Shown here piece after piece: positions 55,138 through 62,619 of a stretch of 64,000 nt of DNA (its first letter is position 1; each line of letters begins with the position of its first letter). The notes below the pieces were generated by a model that was not told the DNA's origin, made no database searches, and was given only the letters and a program-made list of their open reading frames with translations. The stretch covers positions 62,001-126,000 of the forward strand of contig CAZMUA010000008.1 in assembly GCA_964569695.1 (NCBI GenBank). The letters run 5' to 3'. This DNA is from UBA8106 sp964569695 (GTDB lineage Bacteria > Acidobacteriota > Vicinamibacteria > Vicinamibacterales > UBA823). Both the position numbers and the translations under genes were made by a program.

Positions 55138-56295
55138 TTATTCCGCAGGTTCCAATCTGACAATCGGTGTTAATGCGCCGCCTCTACCCTCGGTCGCTAT
55201 GTAGATATAGTCATCCGGGCCTTGTCGAACGTCACGGATGCGCCCAAGTCCTTGCAGTAAGGTTTCTTCTTGTTCGACTTCTTGGTTGTCTGCCGTCAGC
55301 GTCAGCCGTGCCAGTTGCTGGCCTGCCAGACCTCCAACGAAAATATTACCTTGCCATTCTGGAAAATGTTGCCCTGTGTAAATCAACATTCCGGACGCTG
55401 CAATTGATGGAACCCACACGTGGTTTGAGTGTCGCAGGCCTTCTCGAAGCGTACTGTTATGAATCGCTAGGCCACTGCCGTAGTTCACACCGTACCCAAT
55501 CACGGGCCAGCCATAGTTCTCACCAGACTGTACCCGGTTGAGCTCATCACCGCCCTGGGGGCCATGCTCGTGAGTCCAGATGTCTCCAGTATCTGGATGG
55601 ATTGCCAGACCTTGTGGATTGCGATGGCCGTAACTCCAGATCTCAGGACGCGCCTTAGCCTCGTTGACAAACGGGTTATCTTCGGGCACACGCCCGTCAT
55701 CATGCAGTCGTATCGTCGTTCCGTGGTGGTTTGAAGTGTCTTGGGCCGGGTGTTCTTCCAAGTTACCGCTGGGAGGCGCCTGTCGATCGCCAACCGTGAG
55801 AAAGAGGAAGCCCTCTTGATTGAATGCGAGCTTACCTCCATAGTGCCCGCGACCTTGTGAGTCTGCTTCAAAAATCTCTTCAATATTTGTGAGTTGGTCG
55901 TTCTCCCATTGAGCACGGATCAGCCGTGTCGTGGACCCACCATCGTTGGGTTTCGCATAAGTGATGTATAACAAGTGATTCGACGCAAAGTTGGGATGGG
56001 CCATCACCTCGAATAGACCACCCTGACCCTCGGCGTGCACCGCTGGCACACCGGCTACCGCTTCTGGCAAGAGGGTGCCGTTTCGTACAATGCGGAGCCG
56101 TCCTGGACGTTCGGTGACTAGCATGTCGCCGTCGGGAAGAAACGTCATGGACCAGGGAATCTCCAGTCCTTCCACCACTGTGACCACGCGGTAATTGTGA
56201 TGTTGGGATCCAAACACACCTGATTGAGCCCAGACGGAACTCGTCAGCATAACCAAGAGGCAAGTTGTAGTGAGCACCAATAAGTTTCGAAGCAT
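55138..56295 (-). CDS. PQQ-dependent aldose sugar dehydrogenase (Gdh/YliI-like)
   Basis: Periplasmic six-bladed propeller enzyme that oxidises aldoses or sorbosone-like sugars with PQQ. The 385-residue protein has a signal peptide (LVLTTTCLLVMLTSSVWAQ). Family motifs are GLEIPWSMTFLPDGDMLVTERPGRLRIV, GQGGLFEVMAHPNF, GGKLAFNQEGFLFLTVGDRQ and WSYGHRNPQGLAIHP, with a catalytic-region His in GHRNPQG. It is 32 bases downstream of the propeller lipoprotein gene. PQQ synthesis genes are not in this window. Confidence 0.87.
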   Translation of the reverse strand: MLRNLLVLTTTCLLVMLTSSVWAQSGVFGSQHHNYRVVTVVEGLEIPWSMTFLPDGDMLVTERPGRLRIVRNGTLLPEAVAGVPAVHAEGQGGLFEVMAHPNFASNHLLYITYAKPNDGGSTTRLIRAQWENDQLTNIEEIFEADSQGRGHYGGKLAFNQEGFLFLTVGDRQAPPSGNLEEHPAQDTSNHHGTTIRLHDDGRVPEDNPFVNEAKARPEIWSYGHRNPQGLAIHPDTGDIWTHEHGPQGGDELNRVQSGENYGWPVIGYGVNYGSGLAIHNSTLREGLRHSNHVWVPSIAASGMLIYTGQHFPEWQGNIFVGGLAGQQLARLTLTADNQEVEQEETLLQGLGRIRDVRQGPDDYIYIATEGRGGALTPIVRLEPAE

Positions 56296-56327
56296 CTCAA
56301 TCTCCAGAATCAGATCGAAGGAACGGA

Positions 56328-57584
56328 TTATTCAGTCGCTGTGTTGTCTTCTGCCAAGACCCATTTCTGAAGGCGTCGTCCTCGGTTGACCTCACCCGTA
56401 TACAGGTTGCCTTGGGAGTCAACAACCAATCGGTGAATCCAATGGAATTCACCAGCGCCATGGCCACGACGGCCAAATGAGCCGAGGACTTCTAGGGTGG
56501 CCCGCTGTACGATCCAGACCCGTTGGTTTGTGCCATCGGCGACGTATAGGAACGTCTGGTGTTCGTCTGCGGATACATCCACATCCCACGCGCTACCTTC
56601 ACCCATAGTGGCTTTTGCAATGACCACTTCGTTCACGTACGTGCCGTCGCGCTGGAAGACCTGTACGCGACTGTTGGTGCGATCCGCGATGTACACGAGT
56701 CCGTCATTGGTTAAGCGAACTCCGTGAACGATGTTGAATTGTTGTGAGGGAGAACCATCCGGTTCAAATGCTGCACCGGTGTCCGCGTCCTGTCGATCTG
56801 GAGCAATCGGTGGAAAGAAACCAGAGTCGACTAATTCCCCATCGGGTCCGGCATGGCGATACCTTCCCGCCAAATAGCTGGTTCCAGCAGGAAAATCTTG
56901 GGGCTCGTTTCCGTAGGCGCCCCAGTGACGCTTGTACTCACCGGTGGTGGCGTCAAATACGATTACGCGTCTATTCAAGTAGCCGTCGGTAACGAACACT
57001 TCGTTCGTTTCTGGATCAATTTCCATGTCAGTGGGGTGTCCTAAAAATTCCGTGTGGGCATTGCCTCCGGTTTGTCCTCGTTGTCCAATCTGGAGCAGGA
57101 ACTCACCATCCGCCGTAAATTTCAAGACTTGGTGGTCATTGGTATCTTCCCCGGCCAACCACACGTTGTTTTCGTAATCGACGAAAAGCCCATGTTCGAT
57201 CTCAGGCCAGTCGTATGCTTCATCTGGGCCACCCCAACCACGCAGGTAATTTCCTTCAGAGTCAAACTCCACGATCCACGGAGCTGGGTTGCAACACAAC
57301 GAAACTGGCGGGTCTTGAGCTGCACCCAATTCGTCTTCACTGAGACTGCCAGGACGGTGAAAGACCCAGACGTGGTCTTGGGCATCAACTGCCAAACCTG
57401 CAATTTCTCCAATGAGCATGGCGTCGGGTAGTGGCTTCGGCCAGAATGGATCGACTTGATATTGGGGCATAATCGTTTCGGATGCCGCGGGAGCGGTTTC
57501 TTCCTGAACCGGCTGCCCACATCCGAGGGTGACCACGCATAAAATGGTTGCTGTCTTGCAGTACAGACTATTCTTAAAACTCAT
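56328..57584 (-). CDS. NHL/six-bladed propeller lipoprotein
   Basis: A 418-residue lipoprotein starting at the ATG at 57584, which has GGAG before it. The signal ends in the lipobox VTLGCG (Cys about 22). The rest has NHL-type repeats (FTADGEFLLQIGQRGQTGG, LGHPTDMEIDPETNEVFVTDGYLNRRVIVFD, LTNDGLVYIADRTNSRVQVFQRDGTYV, RRGHGAGEFHWIHRLVVDSQGNLY), resembling the lyase domain of peptidylglycine amidating enzymes. The catalytic roles of these repeats are not established here. Two Cys in VSLCCNPAPW may form a disulfide. It lies upstream of the sugar dehydrogenase gene in the same transcript. Confidence 0.8.
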   Translation of the reverse strand: MSFKNSLYCKTATILCVVTLGCGQPVQEETAPAASETIMPQYQVDPFWPKPLPDAMLIGEIAGLAVDAQDHVWVFHRPGSLSEDELGAAQDPPVSLCCNPAPWIVEFDSEGNYLRGWGGPDEAYDWPEIEHGLFVDYENNVWLAGEDTNDHQVLKFTADGEFLLQIGQRGQTGGNAHTEFLGHPTDMEIDPETNEVFVTDGYLNRRVIVFDATTGEYKRHWGAYGNEPQDFPAGTSYLAGRYRHAGPDGELVDSGFFPPIAPDRQDADTGAAFEPDGSPSQQFNIVHGVRLTNDGLVYIADRTNSRVQVFQRDGTYVNEVVIAKATMGEGSAWDVDVSADEHQTFLYVADGTNQRVWIVQRATLEVLGSFGRRGHGAGEFHWIHRLVVDSQGNLYTGEVNRGRRLQKWVLAEDNTATE

Positions 57585-57633
57585 TTTGATGCTCCTGCGT
57601 TGACGCACACGCCGTAACGGTTTTGCGTAATGA

Positions 57634-57688
57634 TCGTATCCTGCCCCGACACTTGACGCAATCGCTAAGGAATTTACTATTCTACCGC
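57634..57688. repeat. left copy of a 55-base sequence flanking the assembly gap
   Basis: Bases 57634-57688 are identical to 57789-57843 on the other side of the N run. Identical contig ends of k-mer length are typical when a scaffolder joins overlapping contigs, so the copies are probably one sequence. Confidence 0.9.
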
Positions 57689-57788
57689 NNNNNNNNNNNN
57701 NNNNNNNNNNNNNNNNNNNNNNNNNNNNNNNNNNNNNNNNNNNNNNNNNNNNNNNNNNNNNNNNNNNNNNNNNNNNNNNNNNNNNNNN
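57689..57788. other. assembly gap of 100 N
   Basis: An unbroken run of 100 undetermined bases. The number 100 is a conventional placeholder and says nothing of the real distance. The matching 55-base sequences on both sides suggest that the true gap is small, absent, or negative. Confidence 0.98.
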
Positions 57789-57843
57789 TCGTATCCTGCC
57801 CCGACACTTGACGCAATCGCTAAGGAATTTACTATTCTACCGC
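57789..57843. repeat. right copy of the 55-base sequence flanking the gap
   Basis: See the left copy at 57634-57688. The right copy runs directly into the DUF1295-like coding remnant, while the left copy is upstream of the propeller lipoprotein gene, so the join also needs checking for a false adjacency. Confidence 0.9.
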
Positions 57844-57979
57844 TTTCCTGTTACTTGAGCGACAGCTGGTCGAAGAAAAGTTGTCCTATCGTCAGTACAT
57901 GGCGCGAACCTCAGCATTCATTCCATGGCCGCCGAAACCGGGATCGGCAGCCGAGGATGAAGTCACTCATTCATTCTGA
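57824..57979 (+). pseudogene. C-terminal fragment of a DUF1295-type membrane protein
   Basis: A 51-codon frame between a TAA at 57821 and a TGA at 57977. It encodes LLLERQLVEEKLSYRQYMARTS followed by AFIPWPPKP, which is the C-terminal signature of DUF1295 (steroid 5-alpha-reductase-like) proteins. No start codon or N-terminal membrane part is present. The frame is closed by a TAA within the 55-base repeat, so the gene is broken either by real deletion or by a wrong contig join. DUF1295, DUF2878 and lipid-modifying genes often cluster, and DUF2878 is the next gene. The stop overlaps the end of that gene on the other strand by 9 bases. Confidence 0.65.
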
Positions 57980-58513
57980 GTAACTCCAAAACAGATAGCC
58001 GGTTCGCGCATGTCGACCAGCCAACCACATCAGGAGCGGTAATGTGATGGCCCACACCAGTGCGAGGATGCCTAGGGAAAGGATCATCGGTGGTCCCATG
58101 CTAACGACCCCGAACTGTGTGCCAAGCACGTACGCCAAGGGGCCACCGACCGCTCCACATAAGGCGGTGAGTCCAGGCCTGCCAACTAACCAGCGCAGGC
58201 AATGTCGAAATGTGGTGGCGAATTGCATCCACATCACAACGATCCATGGTGGGCATGGCATAAAATCGACGGTGCCTGTTGAAAACGAGAGCACGCCGAG
58301 CATGACATTGACAGAATCAACGAGCAGGCCAATGCTTCCTGTCAGTATTACAAGTGTGAATTCGACTCCTCGTGTTCGGCAAAGCAGAATGTGGCCACAC
58401 ACGAGTGTCAGGGCCAGGGCCATACCGAGCCATGGTTGTGCCCAGCTGGCGCTAATGACAATGATGAGCCAGCCAATCTGGTACTGCGCGTAGTTGAGAA
58501 GTGTGATGGTCAT
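57971..58513 (-). CDS. DUF2878 family membrane protein
   Basis: A 180-residue hydrophobic protein of the DUF2878 family. It has about five membrane segments (YQIGWLIIVISASWAQPWLGMALAL, LVILTGSIGLLVDSVNVMLGVL, WIVVMWMQFATTF, and two more). The block GLLVDSVNV and PPWIVVMWMQFATTFRHCLRWL are the family marks. The family often lies in clusters with DUF1295, cyclopropane-fatty-acid synthase and FAD oxidoreductase genes, and a lipid-related role is inferred. It is divergent from the desaturase gene with 57 bases between. Confidence 0.75.
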   Translation of the reverse strand: MTITLLNYAQYQIGWLIIVISASWAQPWLGMALALTLVCGHILLCRTRGVEFTLVILTGSIGLLVDSVNVMLGVLSFSTGTVDFMPCPPWIVVMWMQFATTFRHCLRWLVGRPGLTALCGAVGGPLAYVLGTQFGVVSMGPPMILSLGILALVWAITLPLLMWLAGRHARTGYLFWSYSE

Positions 58514-58570
58514 GGCTATAAGATGTAAAAGGTATGCATGTCACCGAGGCATGCACAAGGGAGAGTATTA

Positions 58571-59488
58571 ATGCTGGCCCCGAGCGTGATTGCAACAGCA
58601 GAGGTGACGACGGCGTCCCAACCAACTCGTGAACCGGATCGGATTGACTGGATCGGGAACCTGCCATTTCTTGGCATCCATCTTGGCTGTCTGTTGGTCC
58701 TCTGGACTGGAATTTCAGGGATTGCGCTTGCGATTGGTCTCATGACTCTGTTACTACGCATGTTCGGACTCACTGCAGGTTACCATCGTTTTTTTTGTCA
58801 CCGGACCTTCAAAACGAGCCGCGTCTTTCAATTTGTGCTGGCGTGGCTCGGCGCTGCCTCCGCCCAGAAAGGACCGCTGTGGTGGGCTGGTCATCATCGT
58901 CACCATCACCGGCATGCTGATACGGACGACGATGTCCATCCACCGGACGCCAAAGGTTTTTTCTGGGCCCACGCCGGTTGGATCATGTGCCCTCGGAATC
59001 AGCCGACTCGTCTGGAGTTGGTTCTGGATTTTGCGAAATATCGTGAACTCCGCTGGCTGGACGACAATCACTATGTGGCACCCGTGAGTCTTGCCGTGGC
59101 TCTCTATGCGTTGGGGCAGTGGCTGGAGACGGGGCATCCGATACTCGGAACCAACGGTGGGCAATTGGTTGCCATTGCGTTCTGCTGCAGTACCACACTG
59201 CTTTATCATGTCACCTTCGCGGTCAACTCGTTTGGTCATCGATACGGAAGCCGTCGGTTTAGCACGAACGATACGAGTCGTAATAGCTTCTGGCTTGCCC
59301 TTTTGACGGCGGGGGAGGGGTGGCACAATAATCACCACCGCTACCCCGTTTCTGAGCGTCAGGGTTTCTACTGGTGGGAGATCGATATGACCCATTACGG
59401 TGTGAAGCTGCTTTCGTGGCTGCGGATTGTGTGGGACATTCGAGGCCCCTCAGGCGCTGTCGTCAAAGAAGGTGTGCTCGGAGGGTAA
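58571..59488 (+). CDS. acyl-CoA/acyl-lipid delta-9-type fatty acid desaturase
   Basis: A 305-residue membrane di-iron desaturase. The three His boxes are present: HRFFCHR, HHRHHHRH and HNNHHRYP, the last after GEGW. The membrane-spanning stretches between them match the animal/cyanobacterial acyl-CoA desaturase pattern. The ATG at 58571 with GGGAGAG before it is preferred to the ATG at 58538. The enzyme introduces a double bond in an acyl chain, possibly for membrane fluidity. It has no close partner reductase gene here. The GC-rich stretch contrasts with the first 30 kb. Confidence 0.88.
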   Translation: MLAPSVIATAEVTTASQPTREPDRIDWIGNLPFLGIHLGCLLVLWTGISGIALAIGLMTLLLRMFGLTAGYHRFFCHRTFKTSRVFQFVLAWLGAASAQKGPLWWAGHHRHHHRHADTDDDVHPPDAKGFFWAHAGWIMCPRNQPTRLELVLDFAKYRELRWLDDNHYVAPVSLAVALYALGQWLETGHPILGTNGGQLVAIAFCCSTTLLYHVTFAVNSFGHRYGSRRFSTNDTSRNSFWLALLTAGEGWHNNHHRYPVSERQGFYWWEIDMTHYGVKLLSWLRIVWDIRGPSGAVVKEGVLGG

Positions 59489-59546
59489 GTTCCAAATCAG
59501 GAGTTCACGTTTAGCAGAAATCTGCCAGCGACCGTGTATTACGACA

Positions 59547-60131
59547 TTACGGTATGGTGACAACGAGTGCCCGGCAGTGTCTGCGGCCGACCCGTCGGTA
59601 CCCATGTTTCAATGACGCTTTGAAGTACACAGAGTCACCCTTATCGAGTGCTGTTTCCTTCCCGCGAATGTAGAGTCCGAGTTTTCCTTCGAGTACGAAA
59701 ATGAATTCGTCACCTTCGTGTTTATGCAAACGTACATCCTCGACCGGCAAGGATTCAAAGTCTGCGTAATAGGCATTAAATTTGCGTTCGGTGGCGGGGA
59801 AATCCAAGGATTCAAAAAAGTACGCGACGTTTCCAATACCCATCTGTTGGGGTAATCGAACCCTTTCGTGGTTGCGCACGATTGACACTTCGCCGGACCT
59901 ATCCCTTAAGAAATAGTCCAAGCCAACGCTGAATACCATTGAGATTTTCAGCAACGTCGGAAGCGTCGGGTACATTTTGCCGCGTTCAATTTTTGAGAGG
60001 AGTGCTGCTGAAAGACCGGTATGGGAAGCAAGTTTGACGAGTCCCATCTTTTTTTGTACCCGGAGTGCTCGGATCTTTGGTCCGATGTCATAGGCATCCA
60101 GCATTTCAGTCAACGTTTCTGTCAAAGGCAT
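59547..60131 (-). CDS. XRE-family transcriptional regulator with cupin domain
   Basis: A 194-residue regulator. An N-terminal helix-turn-helix (KIRALRVQKKMGLVKLASHTGLSAALLSKIERGK, near 18-52) is followed by a linker and a cupin domain (VRLHKHEGDEFIFVLEGKLGLYIRGKETALDKGDSVYFKASLKHGYR). Such proteins sense a small ligand in the cupin barrel and repress or activate neighbours. It diverges from the SRPBCC/TIGR01777 pair across 137 bases that hold a dyad over a -10 box. The ligand is unknown. Confidence 0.82.
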   Translation of the reverse strand: MPLTETLTEMLDAYDIGPKIRALRVQKKMGLVKLASHTGLSAALLSKIERGKMYPTLPTLLKISMVFSVGLDYFLRDRSGEVSIVRNHERVRLPQQMGIGNVAYFFESLDFPATERKFNAYYADFESLPVEDVRLHKHEGDEFIFVLEGKLGLYIRGKETALDKGDSVYFKASLKHGYRRVGRRHCRALVVTIP

Positions 60132-60210
60132 GGCGTTTCCTCGTGTTTTTCCTGAAAGTACAACTCAAACTGTTCGTTTTGCCTGTCGTTCCGTCCTTGA
60201 ATAGGTTTAC

Positions 60211-60241
60211 CTGATAGGAAATAAAATTATCTCTATAATTT
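60211..60241 (+). promoter_or_regulatory. candidate promoter and operator between the regulator and the SRPBCC gene
   Basis: TATAAT at 60234-60239 has CTGATA at 60211-60216 as a -35 at 17-base spacing. A perfect inverted repeat AAATTAT/ATAATTT (60224-60230 and 60235-60241, 4-base loop) overlaps the -10. A regulator bound here would block initiation, and the divergent XRE-cupin protein is the obvious candidate. Confidence 0.45.
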
Positions 60242-60268
60242 AAATCATTGGAGTCACGAATTACAGAA

Positions 60269-60781
60269 ATGATGAAGATTTGGCAGAGCGATGGACACCG
60301 GTGGCTCTTATGCGAGCAACGGATAAAGGCCCCATTGGCCGAGGTGTTTCCATTTTTCTCGACAGCACGGAACCTGGAGCGCTTGACGCCACCATTTCTT
60401 CGTTTCCGAATTCGACGTATCTCATCGGAACCCCTGGTAGCTGGTGCACTCATTGATTATTCGCTCACACTTCATCACCTGCCGGTCCGGTGGCGGACAC
60501 GCATCGAACATTGGGACCCGCCACATCAATTCGTTGATCTGCAGATTCGGGGGCCGTTCAAGCTGTGGCGGCACACACATTTCTTCCGGGCTGCCGGTGA
60601 AGATACAGTGATTACCGATACGGTCCAGTTCAATCTGTACTGCGAACCTCTGCTCGCCATGACACCATTGCCCGCTTGGATTGAACGCGACCTGCGAGAC
60701 ATTTTTGAATATCGGCAGCGTGAGGTCCTCAACGTGTTTGAGGCTGAAGTGGTCAGGTCTCGCATTGACGGCGAGCGGTAG
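60269..60781 (+). CDS. SRPBCC (polyketide-cyclase/START-like) family protein
   Basis: A 170-residue small-ligand-binding-fold protein (SRPBCC). The sequence LAEVFPFFSTARNLERLTPPFLRFRI is the family start. The core WDPPHQFVDLQIRGPFKLWRHTHFF and the C-terminal helix (LRDIFEYRQREVL) follow. The ATG at 60269 is preferred over TTG at 60248, which would leave the predicted transcript almost leaderless. It is 37 bases upstream of a TIGR01777 epimerase gene, and SRPBCC/TIGR01777 are often fused or adjacent, which supports a shared pathway. Confidence 0.8.
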   Translation: MMKIWQSDGHRWLLCEQRIKAPLAEVFPFFSTARNLERLTPPFLRFRIRRISSEPLVAGALIDYSLTLHHLPVRWRTRIEHWDPPHQFVDLQIRGPFKLWRHTHFFRAAGEDTVITDTVQFNLYCEPLLAMTPLPAWIERDLRDIFEYRQREVLNVFEAEVVRSRIDGER

Positions 60782-60818
60782 CTTGCCCTGATAACATATT
60801 TGGCATGGAGGCAAACGG

Positions 60819-61715
60819 ATGCGCGTAGTGATGACCGGTGCCACGGGATTAATTGGTTCGTCATTGGTTCCGCTGCTAGAAAGCAACGGATATCAGGTAA
60901 CTCCACTCCGACGTGGACCGTCTAAGGACAGTACGATTCCTAGTTGGAATCCCCTAAATGGAGATCTGTCCGATGCTGCGGTCGATGGGGCCGACGCCGT
61001 GATACATCTTGCCGGTGAGAACATTGCCGGTGGCCGGTGGACGAAGGTACGAAAAGCGCGTATCCGTGATAGTCGGGTTAATGGCACACGCCACCTCTCT
61101 GAGGCGCTCGCTCGTCTGGAGCGGCCACCAAAGACGCTGATTGTGGCGTCTGCGATCGGATTTTATGGCGACCGTGGCGAAGAGCGTCTGCACGAAGAGT
61201 CCAGTGCGGGTGCTGGCTTCTTGCCAGATGTGTGTCAGGCCTGGGAGGCGGCTGCTGAGCCGGCGGTCAGCCGAGGGATTCGCGTGGTTCAGCTGCGTCT
61301 CGGGATTGTGCTGACGCCAGCAGGAGGGGCGCTCGGACAAATGTTGCTCCCGTTTAAACTCGGTCTTGGAGGTGTGTTGGGATCCGGACAGCAGTACATG
61401 AGCTGGGTTGCGCTCGCTGATGTACTAACGAGCGTCCTGCATGCATTACGCACGGAGTCGTTGTCGGGGCCCGTCAATGTAGTGGCGCCAGCCGCTGTCA
61501 CGAATAAGGAATTTACAAAAACGCTGGGTCGAGTCTTACGACGACCCACGCTCTTTCCGGTACCTGGATTTGCGGCTCGGATACTCTTTGGTGAAATGGC
61601 GGACGCTCTGCTGCTGGCCAGTACGTATGTTGAGCCACGGCGCCTACAGAGCACTGGATTTGTGTTCGGGTATCCCGCACTGGAACCGGCGCTGAAACAT
61701 GTCATTTCATACTGA
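60819..61715 (+). CDS. TIGR01777 family (SDR39U1/YfcH-like) NAD(P) epimerase
   Basis: A 298-residue extended short-chain dehydrogenase-like protein. It has the family's GATGLIGSSLVPLLESNGYQV loop and DGADAVIHLAGENIAGGRWT signature. The catalytic-region block ASAIGFYGDRGEERLHEES and the C-terminal RLGIVLTPAGGALGQMLLPF are typical of YfcH. GGAGG precedes the ATG. The family is widespread but its substrate is unknown. It follows the SRPBCC gene and may share its transcript. Confidence 0.87.
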   Translation: MRVVMTGATGLIGSSLVPLLESNGYQVTPLRRGPSKDSTIPSWNPLNGDLSDAAVDGADAVIHLAGENIAGGRWTKVRKARIRDSRVNGTRHLSEALARLERPPKTLIVASAIGFYGDRGEERLHEESSAGAGFLPDVCQAWEAAAEPAVSRGIRVVQLRLGIVLTPAGGALGQMLLPFKLGLGGVLGSGQQYMSWVALADVLTSVLHALRTESLSGPVNVVAPAAVTNKEFTKTLGRVLRRPTLFPVPGFAARILFGEMADALLLASTYVEPRRLQSTGFVFGYPALEPALKHVISY

Positions 61716-61748
61716 ATTGAGGGATAATCATTCTTTTTGGAGGTCATA

Positions 61749-62069
61749 ATGTCGACAACCGTACATGTTACAGTCAAAACCAAGGCAGATAGTTTTGACG
61801 CGATGCATAACTACGCAAAAGAAGATTTAGCGTTTACTAGAGAATTTGCAGGCTGCCATTCTATTCACGCTAGTTCTGATAAAGCGACGAACACGATAAA
61901 AATGGTTTCGGTGTGGGATAGCAAAGAGGCCTATATGGCTTACTTCGAAAAACGAGGTGAACGCAGCGGTGACAAATTTGCCGCGTGGTTAGAGCCAGAC
62001 GGTATCACCCTCGAATTCCATACTACGGATGATTGGGGATACGGGGCGGACTACACTCCGAAGAAATAA
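61749..62069 (+). CDS. small ABM-like (antibiotic-biosynthesis monooxygenase fold) protein
   Basis: A 106-residue protein that looks like a dimeric alpha/beta barrel. The sequence FAGCHSIHASSDKATNTIKMVSVWDSKEAYMAYFEKR resembles the ABM-like domain. TGGAGG lies just before the ATG at 61749, which is preferred to the upstream ATG at 61737. A heme- or quinone-related oxygenase role is common in the family, but no catalytic residue was confirmed. It follows the epimerase gene closely on the same strand. Confidence 0.65.
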   Translation: MSTTVHVTVKTKADSFDAMHNYAKEDLAFTREFAGCHSIHASSDKATNTIKMVSVWDSKEAYMAYFEKRGERSGDKFAAWLEPDGITLEFHTTDDWGYGADYTPKK

Positions 62070-62146
62070 GTACCAGACAGGTGTGCAATTCTAAATAGCC
62101 AGAGTTGTGATGCAGCCTGGCCCTTCTTTAAAAGGGAGAACAAACG

Positions 62147-62569
62147 ATGTCCTCGATTACAGAAGTCGCCCACACATTCTTTGAGGCCTGTGAGACAGGA
62201 AAAGGTTGGGAGGGATGCAGCGAATACTGCACCGCCGACGCGACTTTCTCTGCGCAAGCCGAACCGCTCCTCGACGTGAAGAGCGTGGAACAGTATGCCG
62301 AGTGGATGAAGCACGCGTTCACTTTCCTGCCCGATGCAGGATATGAAATCAAGTCGTTCGCTACTGATGAGGAGCGGAGGTCAGTCTGCGCTTATGCCGT
62401 GTTCTCTGCCACGCATACGGGAGAGGGCGGTCCTTGTCCGCCGACGGGAAAGAGTACATCGACGGATTATGTCTACGTCATGGAATTCGACGGAGACAAC
62501 AAGGTCCGACATGTGACGAAGATTTGGCATGCGGGATTGGCTATGAAGGACCTTGGTTGGGTCGAGTAG
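62147..62569 (+). CDS. SnoaL-like/NTF2-fold protein
   Basis: A 140-residue protein with an NTF2-like pattern: VAHTFFEACETGKGWEGCSEYCTADATFSAQ, an AEWMKHAFTFLPDAGYEIKSF core, and the closing YVYVMEFDGDNKVRHVTKIWHAG. Many such proteins are ester cyclases or hydratases. GGGAG precedes the ATG and sits in a small hairpin (CCCTT/AAGGG at 62121-62136). It is between the ABM-like gene and ftcD. Confidence 0.65.
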   Translation: MSSITEVAHTFFEACETGKGWEGCSEYCTADATFSAQAEPLLDVKSVEQYAEWMKHAFTFLPDAGYEIKSFATDEERRSVCAYAVFSATHTGEGGPCPPTGKSTSTDYVYVMEFDGDNKVRHVTKIWHAGLAMKDLGWVE

Positions 62570-62619
62570 GCGTCGTCCTACACCAACGAATCTCTTGACT
62601 GTCAATTGGAACTGATGCC

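Noticed and set aside
58754..59395. 213-residue open frame antisense to the desaturase gene
   Set aside because: The sense strand has the complete desaturase with three His boxes; the antisense frame lacks any known domain.
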